Shown here: positions 7,824 to 17,278 of the stretch, in pieces
Layout of the letters: each line of letters opens with the position of its first letter
Position numbering within the stretch: the first letter of the stretch is position 1
From: DAOTMI01 sp964605545
GTDB lineage: Bacteria > Patescibacteriota > Microgenomatia > UBA12405
Length of the DNA stretch: 64,000 bases
NCBI GenBank assembly: GCA_964605545.1
Contig: CAZSCX010000001.1
Coordinates: 25,680 to 89,679, forward strand
Reading direction: 5' to 3'
Translations under genes and position numbers: made by a program
Notes under the pieces: generated by a model
The model's input: only the letters and a program-made list of their open reading frames with translations
The model's database searches: none
What the model was told of the DNA's origin: nothing

Positions 7824-10316
7824 GTGAAGAAGTGTCTATTTCTTTTTTTGTTTTTAGGTTTATTTTTGGCACCGTCAGTATTGGCGGAAGAGAATTACGA
7901 TGGTTATTTAATTAAGTATAAGAGTGGAAAAATTGAGAAAAGTGCTACTAAACCGATGAATATAATGAGCGAGGGAGAGGAAAGTGATATTAAGTTTATT
8001 CAACCGAATTATATTTATGAAACGTGTGAAATTAGCGAGAACGATAAATATTGGTATTTAAAAAATACCGGCCAAATATTTCAAGAAAAAAGTGGGGTTG
8101 GTATAAAAGGGAGGTCAGGGGTGGATTTAGGAAAAGAGGCAGCCGATGAACTAACAAGAAATGAGAGTAAACAAGACATAATTGTGGCCGTCTTGGATTT
8201 GGGGTTGGATTACAATGACACGATATTTACTGGGAAATTATGGAATGGAGAGAATTGTAAAAATGAGTTGGGGGAAACGATGGGAGGATGTAAAAATGGT
8301 TATGATTTTGTAAATAACGATAAAGATCCTTTGCCAAATAGTAGTGAAGATCATGGTACTCATGTGGCGGGGATAGTGGCATCAATTGCACCGAATGCGA
8401 AATTAATGATATTGAGAGTAGGGGCTGGGGGAACGATGCCGGCAGAAGCTATAAGCCGGGCAATTGATTTTGCCAAAGTCAATGGGGCGAAGGTTATTAA
8501 TGCTAGTTTTGCCTCTTCAAAAGGATCTGATGGAAAATATCCAGATATTTTTGATTTATTGATGTACGATTCAATTAAAAATTTTGATGGACTTTTCATC
8601 AATGCGGCAGGAAATGAAAATACCAATATCGATACAGGAGTGACCGGCGGGAGACCGTTTCCGGCATCGTTAAAATATGGAATGGGAGGTTTTAACGAGC
8701 CATTGAAAAATATTTTTGTAGTTTCGGCAACGAATTATTATGATGATATTACTTATTTTTCCAATTTTGGTAAAGATACAGTAGATATCGCAGCAATGGG
8801 AGCAGGTATTTATGGAGTGAGTAATAACGGTGGTAGGGTTTATTATCAGGGGACTTCGATGGCGACACCGATGGTTTCCGGAGTGGCGGCTTATTTGTTA
8901 GGCTTGAGACCAAGTATGAGTGTGGCCGAATTAATTTCTTTGATTTCCGGAAGCGGAATTAAGGCTGAGGGAGTGAAGGGGATGGTGTTAAGTGGAAGGA
9001 GATTAAATTTGGAAACGGCAGTGAGAAAAATGAAAAATATGGAATGGGATAGGGAAAGCAAGGGAAGTGAAGGGGTAAAAAGATTGAGTGACGGAAAAAT
9101 AGGAGGAGGAATTTTTATGGAAATAAACAGTAAATATTTACCGGAATTTTTGTATCTCTATTTATCAGATATGTCCAATTCGTTGCGATTGACAAGATGC
9201 AGTGAAATGAAATGCGAGAGTGTTAGTGAGACAAAGGAATTGTTAAAAGGAGGATTAAATCCAATTGCGTTTTCTTTGACAGCTGATGATCGGCCAATAA
9301 TTTTGTCAGGGGGAACTTTTAGTTTATTAAAAATTTGTAAAGATAAAGATTGTATTGAATACAAAGATGTGGGAAGTGGTAATTATGGAGTTAATGTATC
9401 AATTAATGGAGAAATAGATGTCGATAGCAAGGGTAGAATAGTCTGGACTTTTTATACGGCGGATAGAAACTGGGTGATTTTGAATAGATGTGATGATGCG
9501 CAATGCACTAGTTACCAATCTTGGAAGACGGCTTCAATGATATCAAATGATTCAGAAGCGGCGTTGGATTTAAAAATAGATAAAAGTGATCGAATATTTT
9601 TGGCATACAACGAACAAATTTCGGTTAAAAAATTAATTAAGTGTGATGATAATTTAAGCGATAGTTGTGATTTGTTGGGCACAGATAATCAATCAATTTA
9701 TGGCTATGGAAATGCTTTGGCGATAGATAAAGATGACAATCTTTATTGGCTTTTACCGGCTAGTGGTGGTCTTAAGTTAAGTAGGTGTTTAAATGGTGAT
9801 TGCCAGATAATAAATTCATTGATATCGGTGTCGGTTGATAGTGGGTCTTTGTTTATGAGTAAATTAAAAATGGTAATGAATGTTGGCGGAGTACCAATGA
9901 TAACGATAGGTGATGATGGTGATAAATATGGAGTAAAAATAATTAAATGTAAAGACAAAAATTGTAGTCAGAGTGAGACGGTGATAATTGACAATCAATA
10001 TGGTGTAGGGGAAAGTATGAGAATAAAAAGTGGGGCGGGAGGAATGGGTGGAGTGGCTTATTTGGATACATTGTCGGCTGATTTGAAATATCATAGTTTT
10101 CTGAATTATTTTCCAGTGAAGTGTAGTGAGAATTATTTTGGTAAAAATCAAGGTGATTATAATTGCGATAATTTAATTACTGGGGGAGATTATATTGTTT
10201 GGAGGAGAGAATTTTTGGATAAAAAAATTGGAGAAAAATTTGAGTCAGATGGAGATGGAGATGGTAGATCTAGTCTGAGTGATTATTCGTTATGGAGAGA
10301 AGAGTATTTGAAATAA
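7824..10316 (+). CDS. Secreted subtilisin-like serine protease (S8) with propeller-like repeats and dockerin-like end
   Basis: 830 residues from a GTG start, with a cleavable-type signal peptide ending A-P-S-V-L-A-E. The S8 triad is intact: D125 (V-A-V-L-D), H177 (D-H-G-T-H-V-A-G) and S345 (G-T-S-M-A-T-P), with oxyanion N264 (A-A-G-N). Residues about 415-760 contain repeated Cys pairs (for example L-T-R-C-S-E-M-K-C) like those in the tandem paralogues at 15776 and 17279, suggesting a beta-propeller. The C-terminus is a dockerin-like double loop (D-Y-N-C-D and D-G-D-G-D-G-R) ending W-R-E-E-Y-L-K. It is probably the catalytic component docked onto the surface complex, acting in protein processing or degradation. 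Confidence 0.9.
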   Translation: MKKCLFLFLFLGLFLAPSVLAEENYDGYLIKYKSGKIEKSATKPMNIMSEGEESDIKFIQPNYIYETCEISENDKYWYLKNTGQIFQEKSGVGIKGRSGVDLGKEAADELTRNESKQDIIVAVLDLGLDYNDTIFTGKLWNGENCKNELGETMGGCKNGYDFVNNDKDPLPNSSEDHGTHVAGIVASIAPNAKLMILRVGAGGTMPAEAISRAIDFAKVNGAKVINASFASSKGSDGKYPDIFDLLMYDSIKNFDGLFINAAGNENTNIDTGVTGGRPFPASLKYGMGGFNEPLKNIFVVSATNYYDDITYFSNFGKDTVDIAAMGAGIYGVSNNGGRVYYQGTSMATPMVSGVAAYLLGLRPSMSVAELISLISGSGIKAEGVKGMVLSGRRLNLETAVRKMKNMEWDRESKGSEGVKRLSDGKIGGGIFMEINSKYLPEFLYLYLSDMSNSLRLTRCSEMKCESVSETKELLKGGLNPIAFSLTADDRPIILSGGTFSLLKICKDKDCIEYKDVGSGNYGVNVSINGEIDVDSKGRIVWTFYTADRNWVILNRCDDAQCTSYQSWKTASMISNDSEAALDLKIDKSDRIFLAYNEQISVKKLIKCDDNLSDSCDLLGTDNQSIYGYGNALAIDKDDNLYWLLPASGGLKLSRCLNGDCQIINSLISVSVDSGSLFMSKLKMVMNVGGVPMITIGDDGDKYGVKIIKCKDKNCSQSETVIIDNQYGVGESMRIKSGAGGMGGVAYLDTLSADLKYHSFLNYFPVKCSENYFGKNQGDYNCDNLITGGDYIVWRREFLDKKIGEKFESDGDGDGRSSLSDYSLWREEYLK

Positions 10317-10336
10317 TGTTAATATTTATTATATAA

Positions 10337-12073
10337 ATGAGGAATAATTTGAAAAGAATTTTGTTTAGTATGATTTTGATGATCGGATTGGTAGTGACAG
10401 GAGTGTTGGTACAAAGTACACAGGAGACGAGGCGTAGAGCGGCAGAAGGAGAAGTTTCATGTGGGGAACAAGATGGAGTAGTTAGAATGGCGGGTGAGAC
10501 TTGGTGTCAAGAGGGATCTCCTCAGATGGTTAAAAAATGTTTGAATGATAGTACTGTTTCTGTAAGTGAATTTGAATGTGGTCCTGGTGATGAATGTGTT
10601 AATGGAAAATGTGAATTTATTAAGGAAGGCTGTACGACTCCTGAATATGGTGGAAAGTTTTTTTCTCCTGGTCAAATAGTATGTGTAAGTGAAACAAGCT
10701 ACAGGGAATGTCAGGCTAATAATCAATATAGTGAGATTAAATCCTGTGGAGAGAATCAGATATGTGATTTTGGTATGTCTGGTTATCATTGTGTAAATAA
10801 AGATACGACTTGTATAGATTATGAAATGTCGAATCAATATAATACGGTTTATTATGCACCGGGTGAGGTATTGTGTAAAAGTGATAATAGTTATGTAAGA
10901 TGTTTAGACGATAGTACTTTTTCTGCGGAATTAAAATGTGATGAAGGGTCACTTTGTTATCGAGGTAAGGGGTGTGTCAGAAATGGTGGATGTATAAGGG
11001 AAGGAAGATTGCCAGCTTTTGATGGAGATACATATTGTGATGATAATGATTTGAGTATTATAAAAACTTGCCTAGATAGTAATTGGTTAATTGATAAATG
11101 TTCCGAGGGAGAGGGTTGTGATAATCGAGATAATAATGAAAATCCGACGGCATTTAAGTGTGTAAAAAAAGTTGATAAATGTACTTGGAATGAGGCGGAT
11201 TATAGTGTTGGAGAGAGAAGATGTGGAGAGGACAATCCTAAAGAAATATTTACTTGTACTGATTTTGGTTGGGATTTTGGAATGATTTATGATGGTAGTA
11301 ATGTAACTTGCGAAACAAAAAAAGAATCATTTACTAATGGCAAGTGTAAATTATGTAAAAAGCCGTATGTTTGTGATACAAGTGCTAAGAATGTTGGGGC
11401 GAGATTTTTAATAGATTTGGTGAGTGACGAGAATACTAATTTGGATGTGGGGACGACGATAGTTTTTGAGATTGGAGTGGACAGTACAGGACGGTCGATT
11501 ACGGGAATTGATGCAGATCTGGATTTTGATGCAAGTATTCTTAAAATATTGAAAGTAGATAATTTAATTAATTTATTAACAATGAAGGCGCCTTACGATA
11601 GTGGTGTTCTTTCTTTTTATAATGGTAACCCTGAAACTATTTATTCAAGAGTTTTTAAGAATGAAAAGATTGCTAGAATTACTTTTGAAGTTTTGAAGAA
11701 AGTAAATAATTGGTCGATTAAATTTAAGTGTGTTAATAGTAGTATGACAGATTCGAATCTTTTGAATGCTGAAAATGGGGTGGTGACTGATTTAATTTCT
11801 TGTGGTGATAATGAGTGGTTTTATGTTGATGAAACGGGAAATAAACTGAACCAGAATCCTTTTGGATGTGATGAAAGTGCATTGAGACAAAATGATCCTA
11901 AATTTAGGGGAGATTATAATTGTGATGGGGATTTGACCGGGGGGGACTATATTGTTTGGAGGGGTGAGTTTATTGATAAAAAGTATGAGTTTGGAGTACA
12001 GTCTGATGGAAATTGTGACGGGAAAAGTAGTTTGATCGATTACTCGAGATGGAGAGAAGAGTATTTGAAATAG
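10337..12073 (+). CDS. Cys-rich surface protein with cohesin-like and dockerin-like domains
   Basis: 578 residues. The membrane segment is followed by T-Q-E-T-R-R-R-A-A-E-G-E. About six Cys-rich repeats (residues 40-335) follow the pattern G-x-x-x-C-x-x-x-x-x-x-x-x-C with Gly-Glu, similar to the C-terminal repeats of the gene at 1101. Residues about 350-500 form a cohesin-like domain (G-I-D-A-D-L-D-F-D, S-S-M-T-D-S-N) close in sequence to the one at 23250. The C-terminus is a dockerin-like pair (D-Y-N-C-D-G-D and D-G-N-C-D-G-K). A TATATA-like stretch precedes the start. Confidence 0.65.
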   Translation: MRNNLKRILFSMILMIGLVVTGVLVQSTQETRRRAAEGEVSCGEQDGVVRMAGETWCQEGSPQMVKKCLNDSTVSVSEFECGPGDECVNGKCEFIKEGCTTPEYGGKFFSPGQIVCVSETSYRECQANNQYSEIKSCGENQICDFGMSGYHCVNKDTTCIDYEMSNQYNTVYYAPGEVLCKSDNSYVRCLDDSTFSAELKCDEGSLCYRGKGCVRNGGCIREGRLPAFDGDTYCDDNDLSIIKTCLDSNWLIDKCSEGEGCDNRDNNENPTAFKCVKKVDKCTWNEADYSVGERRCGEDNPKEIFTCTDFGWDFGMIYDGSNVTCETKKESFTNGKCKLCKKPYVCDTSAKNVGARFLIDLVSDENTNLDVGTTIVFEIGVDSTGRSITGIDADLDFDASILKILKVDNLINLLTMKAPYDSGVLSFYNGNPETIYSRVFKNEKIARITFEVLKKVNNWSIKFKCVNSSMTDSNLLNAENGVVTDLISCGDNEWFYVDETGNKLNQNPFGCDESALRQNDPKFRGDYNCDGDLTGGDYIVWRGEFIDKKYEFGVQSDGNCDGKSSLIDYSRWREEYLK

Positions 12074-12100
12074 ATGTTGAATATGTAATAATGAATTAGG

Positions 12101-13666
12101 ATGAAGAAAAAATTGTATGTTATTTTTGGATTGTTTGTTTTGACTTTGGCTTTGGGGGTGACGGTAAAATTGAGTGAAAAACCACAGGAGATAAGGAGAA
12201 AGGCGGCGGAGAATAATCTTGAAACATCAACGGCCGTGGAAGTGCGTTGTGATACTTTTACCCCTTTTACATTATCTAGTGTACCTGATGAACAAACATA
12301 TCCTTTTAGTTTGACAGTAGGGGATATAAATGCAGATGGATTAAAAGATGTTTGTGTTGGTTTTTCTCATAACACTTCTCATGAGGTAGTTCCTGGTTAT
12401 CAGTGTATAAAAAATATTGATAACAAGGAGTATTTAGTTGGATCTTTATTGACGTTTAAGAGAACATCCTCCTATGCAGCAATATCGGTTGGCTTCGTCG
12501 GTGGTACTGATTTTGTATATACACCAGGAACTACATTGGCGTCGTTATATATTATGAATAATACATTGAAAACGGGGAATCAATTGCTGTCTAATATTGT
12601 TAGTTTTTATGAGCCTAACGTAACCAAATTGGGACCGAATATTTTAACTACCGATTTAAACAATGATGGATATCAAGAGATTGTTTCTTCTGATCAAGAT
12701 TATGCAATTCAAGTTTTTTTTAATAAAAAAGATGGTACTTTTAATACTTATGTTGATTATAGTGTGCCATACGGTTATCATTTTACAGCAGTGGCAGATT
12801 TAAAAGGAGATGGGAGTAAAGATGATTTAATTGTTTCATCTTTTCAAAAAAGACAAATAAGTGTGTTGTTGAATAATGGTGCAGGTTTACTTGGTGCGGC
12901 AGTGGGATATACCGTGCCTTCTGATGTTCAGTATGTATCTCCATATGGAATAACGGCGGCTGATTATAATGGTGATGGTTTGGATGAAGTGGCTGTTGTT
13001 TCTGGTGCATATGGTATAGATACGGTATTGAGTATTTTTGATAATTTGGGTAAGGGGAAATTGAGCCTTTCAAAAACTATTCGTGGTGACAAATTGGATG
13101 ATTCTCGATCAACTTGGGTGACTTCTTTGGATCTTAATGGAGATAATTATATTGATATTGCAGCTACTATGGGTAAAGACAAAATAACTTTCCTTTATAA
13201 TGACGGGAAAGGGAATTTTAGTGAGGAAAATATGGATATTTATGATTCCGGTTATGGCTATCCGGCTGATTTGAGGGCTGAGGATATTAATGGAGATGGT
13301 CAAAAAGATCTTTTATATGTACTTCGTAATTCAGATAAGTTAATGGTTTATTTGACATGTAAAAAAGAAAGTACTCCAACTCCTACGATTATGCCGGCGG
13401 AGGGCTTGTGCAAAAGTGTGGTTCTGGATTCATTGCATCCAGAATGTTTGGTAAGTTGCAAGAAAACAGATGCAAATTATGTTGGTATGGATAAATGGGG
13501 GGCAGATTATAACTGTGATGGGGATGTGACTGGTGGAGATTTTATAGTTTGGAGAAGAGAATTTTTGGATAAAATTGTGGGTGATTCTTTGCAATCTGAT
13601 GGCAATTGTGACAATAAAGTAAGTTTGGCCGATTATTCTAAATGGAGAGAGGAGTATTTAAAATAA
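12101..13666 (+). CDS. FG-GAP/VCBS-repeat beta-propeller protein with dockerin-like end
   Basis: 521 residues. The anchor is followed by P-Q-E-I-R-R-K-A-A-E. Residues about 60-430 hold at least five FG-GAP/VCBS-type calcium motifs of the form D-x-N-x-D-G-x-x-D (N-A-D-G-L-K-D, N-N-D-G-Y-Q-E, N-G-D-G-L-D-E, N-G-D-N-Y-I-D, N-G-D-G-Q-K-D), typical of integrin-like seven-bladed propellers that bind ligands outside the cell. A short T-P-T-P-T linker leads to a C-terminal dockerin-like double loop (D-Y-N-C-D-G-D, D-G-N-C-D-N-K). Likely a binding module carried by the surface complex. Confidence 0.75.
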   Translation: MKKKLYVIFGLFVLTLALGVTVKLSEKPQEIRRKAAENNLETSTAVEVRCDTFTPFTLSSVPDEQTYPFSLTVGDINADGLKDVCVGFSHNTSHEVVPGYQCIKNIDNKEYLVGSLLTFKRTSSYAAISVGFVGGTDFVYTPGTTLASLYIMNNTLKTGNQLLSNIVSFYEPNVTKLGPNILTTDLNNDGYQEIVSSDQDYAIQVFFNKKDGTFNTYVDYSVPYGYHFTAVADLKGDGSKDDLIVSSFQKRQISVLLNNGAGLLGAAVGYTVPSDVQYVSPYGITAADYNGDGLDEVAVVSGAYGIDTVLSIFDNLGKGKLSLSKTIRGDKLDDSRSTWVTSLDLNGDNYIDIAATMGKDKITFLYNDGKGNFSEENMDIYDSGYGYPADLRAEDINGDGQKDLLYVLRNSDKLMVYLTCKKESTPTPTIMPAEGLCKSVVLDSLHPECLVSCKKTDANYVGMDKWGADYNCDGDVTGGDFIVWRREFLDKIVGDSLQSDGNCDNKVSLADYSKWREEYLK

Positions 13667-13709
13667 TGAGAAACTTTACATTAATAAATTTATTATGTAA
13701 TAATTATTT

Positions 13710-14474
13710 ATGAAAAAAAGGATTAGTGGTGCAGTACAAATACCTATTTTGGTTGGTTTATTAATAGTAGCGGCGGCTTTACCGATAGTTTCAAAATTGA
13801 CACAAAAAAGTCAGGATGTGCGTAATTTGGCGGCCGAGGGAGAGGTAACGGCAACTCCGACATGTAATCCAAATGCTTGTAGTCAGACTACCGGATGTAC
13901 GATGAATAGATGTTCTCCTGGTGATGCTATCCAAACAAATTGTACTTTGTGTGCTCCAATTCCAACGGCTGATCCGAATTATACGGCGGGATGTAATAAT
14001 AATTGTTCTAACTGTGCGGCAACGGATACACCAATTCCGACAAACACTCCGACTAATACACCGATTCCAACTAATACTCTAGTACCGACAATGGCTTGTA
14101 CTATTAGTCAAAAATTAATTGATGATGGAGTGACAATTAAGGCATACAAGGTTAATGCCGATAAATCAGTTGGAAATGAAGTTACATTTAATGTTTCTAC
14201 TGGTCAATTGGGTATTGATGATAGTTTTAATAGTAATATGGTTCTTTTTGAAGTGACGATTAGTAAAAAAAGTGGAGTAAAAAATGTAGGATTGCTTTTT
14301 AAAAGTAAAGATGGAACCATTAATGCTTCAGCTTGGACTAGCGGAAGTGTGTCTGGAACTGGTTTAAGTTTTTATAGTAGTCCGACTACAAGTGGGGATT
14401 TGGTAGCCAAGTTTCCGTTACAGTTAAGTTTTACCAAAAGTGTTCAAGTTGATATTTCAGTCCAATATTATTAA
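13710..14474 (+). CDS. Anchored surface protein with Thr/Pro linker and C-terminal beta domain
   Basis: 254 residues. The N-terminus (A-V-Q-I-P-I-L-V-G-L) and S-Q-D-V-R-N-L-A-A-E-G-E follow the cluster pattern. Residues about 45-110 are Cys-rich with a repetitive T-P-I-P-T-N-T-P linker, probably exposed and possibly glycosylated. The last 120 residues look like a small all-beta domain rich in Ser, Thr and Asn. There is no dockerin-like segment. The function is unknown; it sits 10 nt before the next gene. Confidence 0.6.
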   Translation: MKKRISGAVQIPILVGLLIVAAALPIVSKLTQKSQDVRNLAAEGEVTATPTCNPNACSQTTGCTMNRCSPGDAIQTNCTLCAPIPTADPNYTAGCNNNCSNCAATDTPIPTNTPTNTPIPTNTLVPTMACTISQKLIDDGVTIKAYKVNADKSVGNEVTFNVSTGQLGIDDSFNSNMVLFEVTISKKSGVKNVGLLFKSKDGTINASAWTSGSVSGTGLSFYSSPTTSGDLVAKFPLQLSFTKSVQVDISVQYY

Positions 14475-14483
14475 TAGTATAAA

Positions 14484-15779
14484 ATGAAAAAAAATAGTGT
14501 CTGGGCAATTTTAGCATTGGCGGTGGTGGCGGTGGCTTTGCCAATGGCAGTGGAATTGACGGGGAGGTCAGCGGAATTAAGAAGGAAAGCAGTTGATTTT
14601 ATGGAAAATTGTAGTTGTACTAATGCGACTTCGGCAGAATGTACAAGTTTGAAGGCTAATGGGATTGCTTACAAACCGTGTAATGCTTGTAACGAATTTT
14701 GTGGAGATCCTATCGCATGTAATGAGGGGGATCCGGTGGATTGGAGATTGCCGGCTTTTAAATGTAATACTCCGGGACATGAAGTACAAGTTTCTTGGGC
14801 TTGGTATTGTGATGATCCTGATTATTGGGACACTGAATGTCCCCTGGATACGGTTGATGTTGATAAATGCCAATGTTGTAAGTTAGATGTTTATGTTGCG
14901 GGTAAAACTTTTCATTGTACAACGTCAGTGTGGGTTCCGGGGGCTACTTTAACACCAACAGAGGTGCCTACTCAGGTACCAACGGAAATACCAACATCGA
15001 TACCGACTAATACAATAGCGCCGACAGCAACTAATACGCCAACAGAAACTTTGACTCCGACAATAACGCCGATACCGCCGGTGTGTGAATGTACTACTAG
15101 TGATTATTGTTATGATGCTATTGCTGATTTTGGTGGAAAACAGTGGAATCCGTGTGTGGCATGTGAATCGATGTGTGTGGCCAAAGATAAGGGAGAGAAT
15201 TTGGCTCCGGAATCATTGGCTAAAAAATATGATTGTCCTAGCTTGGGGATACAGTTGAATTTAGGTGAATATTGTCAAAATCCGATAAATTTTGAACATT
15301 GTGGTTTAGATATTGATCCGTGTCTGTGTTGCAATTTAACTGGTATTACCGGTTATTTTGGGAATGTAGGGGAGTGTACTTCGGCAATATGTAAATATAT
15401 TCCAACACCGACTTTTACACCAACGCCGTTTCCATATTGTACGCCGGTGCCGTGTCCGATAGGAGGTAAATTTTCTTGTCCTGTTGATAAAGCTCCTTGT
15501 CTTGGGGGTTGTGGAATGGAGTGTTTGACCCCGACACCAACCGAAACACCTGCGGAATGTCCGGTGAGATGTGAAATGGAAGATGAAAATTATGAGGGAA
15601 TGGATAAATGGGGTGGAGATTATAATTGCGATGGAAGTTTGACCGGTGGAGATTTTATGATTTGGCGAATAGAATTTTTGGATAAAATTGTGGGTGATTT
15701 CTTAAAATCAGATGGAAATTGTGATGGTAAGGTAAGTTTAGCTGATTATTCAAAATGGAGAGAAGAGTATCTAAAATGA
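14484..15779 (+). CDS. Cys-rich surface protein with Thr/Pro linkers and dockerin-like end
   Basis: 431 residues. The membrane segment is followed by S-A-E-L-R-R-K-A. Two Cys-rich modules (about 40-150 and 195-300) share the order C-x-C-T-x-x, N-P-C-V-A-C / K-P-C-N-A-C and C-x-C-C, so they look like an internal duplication. They are separated by a long T-x-x-P-T linker (about 155-192). A further short Cys-rich block precedes the dockerin-like double loop (D-Y-N-C-D-G-S, D-G-N-C-D-G-K). The stop codon overlaps the next start as ATGA, so translation is probably coupled. Confidence 0.65.
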   Translation: MKKNSVWAILALAVVAVALPMAVELTGRSAELRRKAVDFMENCSCTNATSAECTSLKANGIAYKPCNACNEFCGDPIACNEGDPVDWRLPAFKCNTPGHEVQVSWAWYCDDPDYWDTECPLDTVDVDKCQCCKLDVYVAGKTFHCTTSVWVPGATLTPTEVPTQVPTEIPTSIPTNTIAPTATNTPTETLTPTITPIPPVCECTTSDYCYDAIADFGGKQWNPCVACESMCVAKDKGENLAPESLAKKYDCPSLGIQLNLGEYCQNPINFEHCGLDIDPCLCCNLTGITGYFGNVGECTSAICKYIPTPTFTPTPFPYCTPVPCPIGGKFSCPVDKAPCLGGCGMECLTPTPTETPAECPVRCEMEDENYEGMDKWGGDYNCDGSLTGGDFMIWRIEFLDKIVGDFLKSDGNCDGKVSLADYSKWREEYLK

Positions 15780-17251
15780 AAAAGTTGGTATTACTGGTAG
15801 TGTTTGTATTTTTTTTAAGTTTTGGTAAGGTGATTTTAGCGGAAACTTGTAGCCCAACATGGGTGTCTTTGGATAAGATATACACTGGGGGAATTTTTTT
15901 GGATATAGGGAAAGATAATAAACCTATGGTTCTTTATACAGAGTATATAAAAACAGGATCAGTGAATGGATCGCGTTTTTTAAAATGTACATCGAATGAT
16001 TGCAAAAGTTTTAATGATATTAATTTTGATGGTCTTTTCCAGTGGTGGAGTGGAGGGGCAGGAAATTTTTCTGATGGAAGCGTTGCTTTTGTAATGGTTA
16101 CTAATAATATGGATATGTATTTTGTGAAATGTAGTGATGATAAGTGTTCCAATTATACAAAGATTTTGTTCAAAAAAGATATTGTTATGGATAGAGATAA
16201 TACTAATTATGAAATTAAAGCTAATTCTCCTAGTCAAGTAGTAGTTGATGGAAATGATTTACCATTTTTTTATTTTACACAGAGTTTTGTTTATGGAAGT
16301 GGAACCCAAGGAGATCCGTATATCGATTTGTATTTAGTGCGATGTAGTAAGAAGGATTGTAGTGAATACAAGGTGAATAAGATTGATAAGATTTTAAATG
16401 TACCCAATGATTCTGTTACAGGTACAATAGATAGTGAAAATAAACTGATTATTTTTCATACCATTGGTGATCAGCAATTGATTTTGAATTATAATGGGAC
16501 AAAAACATTAATCGATGAGGCTGCGTATCAATGTACCAATAGAAGCGAATTGGGTTTTTTATCGATGTATTTGGGAAATGATGGTAATCCGGTTTTAAAT
16601 TATATTAAGAGGGTTGGAAGTGGTGATGGTTGTACTAATAAATATATTACGGTTTTTTGTAAAAATAAAACTTGTACAGAAAAAAATGTAATAGATACCG
16701 TAAAAGGTATTAATATGAAAAAAGGGAGAGAAGGATATCCGGTTTATGAATATGTAGATAAATACAACAGCGGAGTTATTGTTTGTAAAAATGCCGATTG
16801 TTCGGAAAAAATTCAAAGATCGGTTTTGACCGATTGTAATCCGGATTTTAATCTTTGTCCGCGTTTTGTAGATTTTGAATTAGATAATGAATTCAAACCG
16901 GTGTTTTTAATTAACCGATGGGTTTCTGGGTTGGGTCATTATGTACTGGATATTTACCGATGCTGTACAGTCGATTGTGGGACAACATTTGAACCTCTTA
17001 ATTGGTATGGGACATGTAAAAACGTTGTGGATGAAGCAAGAGGGTGTACCAAGTGTGAAAGTGATAGTTATCAGGGAATGAATCGTTGGGGTGGGGATTA
17101 TAACTGCAGCGGAGATTTGACGACAGGTGATTATATTGTTTGGAGAGATGAATTTTTGAAAAAAGGAACAGAGAGAAATGCCGATGGTGATTGTGACGGA
17201 AAAACGAGTTTGTCAGATTATTCAAAGTGGAGAGAGGAATATTTGAAGTAA
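15776..17251 (+). CDS. Secreted Cys-pair propeller-like protein with dockerin-like end (paralogue 1)
   Basis: 491 residues from ATG 15776, chosen because the signal peptide (K-K-L-V-L-L-V-V ... I-L-A-E) starts there and the ATG overlaps the upstream TGA. The body contains six short Cys-pair motifs at the same place in a repeating beta pattern (F-L-K-C-T-S-N-D-C, F-V-K-C-S-D-D-K-C, L-V-R-C-S-K-K-D-C, V-F-C-K-N-K-T-C, V-C-K-N-A-D-C, Y-R-C-C-T-V-D-C). The C-terminus is a dockerin-like pair. The same repeat type occurs in the protease at 7824 without its catalytic domain. It is a close paralogue of the next gene; the function is unknown, perhaps ligand binding. Confidence 0.7.
   Translation: MKKLVLLVVFVFFLSFGKVILAETCSPTWVSLDKIYTGGIFLDIGKDNKPMVLYTEYIKTGSVNGSRFLKCTSNDCKSFNDINFDGLFQWWSGGAGNFSDGSVAFVMVTNNMDMYFVKCSDDKCSNYTKILFKKDIVMDRDNTNYEIKANSPSQVVVDGNDLPFFYFTQSFVYGSGTQGDPYIDLYLVRCSKKDCSEYKVNKIDKILNVPNDSVTGTIDSENKLIIFHTIGDQQLILNYNGTKTLIDEAAYQCTNRSELGFLSMYLGNDGNPVLNYIKRVGSGDGCTNKYITVFCKNKTCTEKNVIDTVKGINMKKGREGYPVYEYVDKYNSGVIVCKNADCSEKIQRSVLTDCNPDFNLCPRFVDFELDNEFKPVFLINRWVSGLGHYVLDIYRCCTVDCGTTFEPLNWYGTCKNVVDEARGCTKCESDSYQGMNRWGGDYNCSGDLTTGDYIVWRDEFLKKGTERNADGDCDGKTSLSDYSKWREEYLK
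16646..16698 (+). repeat. 53-nt direct repeat, copy 1
   Basis: Identical to 18164-18216. It encodes the T-V-F-C-K-N-K-T-C segment of the paralogous propeller-like proteins. Confidence 0.9.
16970..17035 (+). repeat. 66-nt direct repeat, copy 1
   Basis: Identical to 18485-18550. It encodes the last Cys-pair motif and the start of the link to the dockerin-like segment. Confidence 0.9.
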
Positions 17252-17278
17252 GCCATAAGTGTGTCATAATTAAATGAA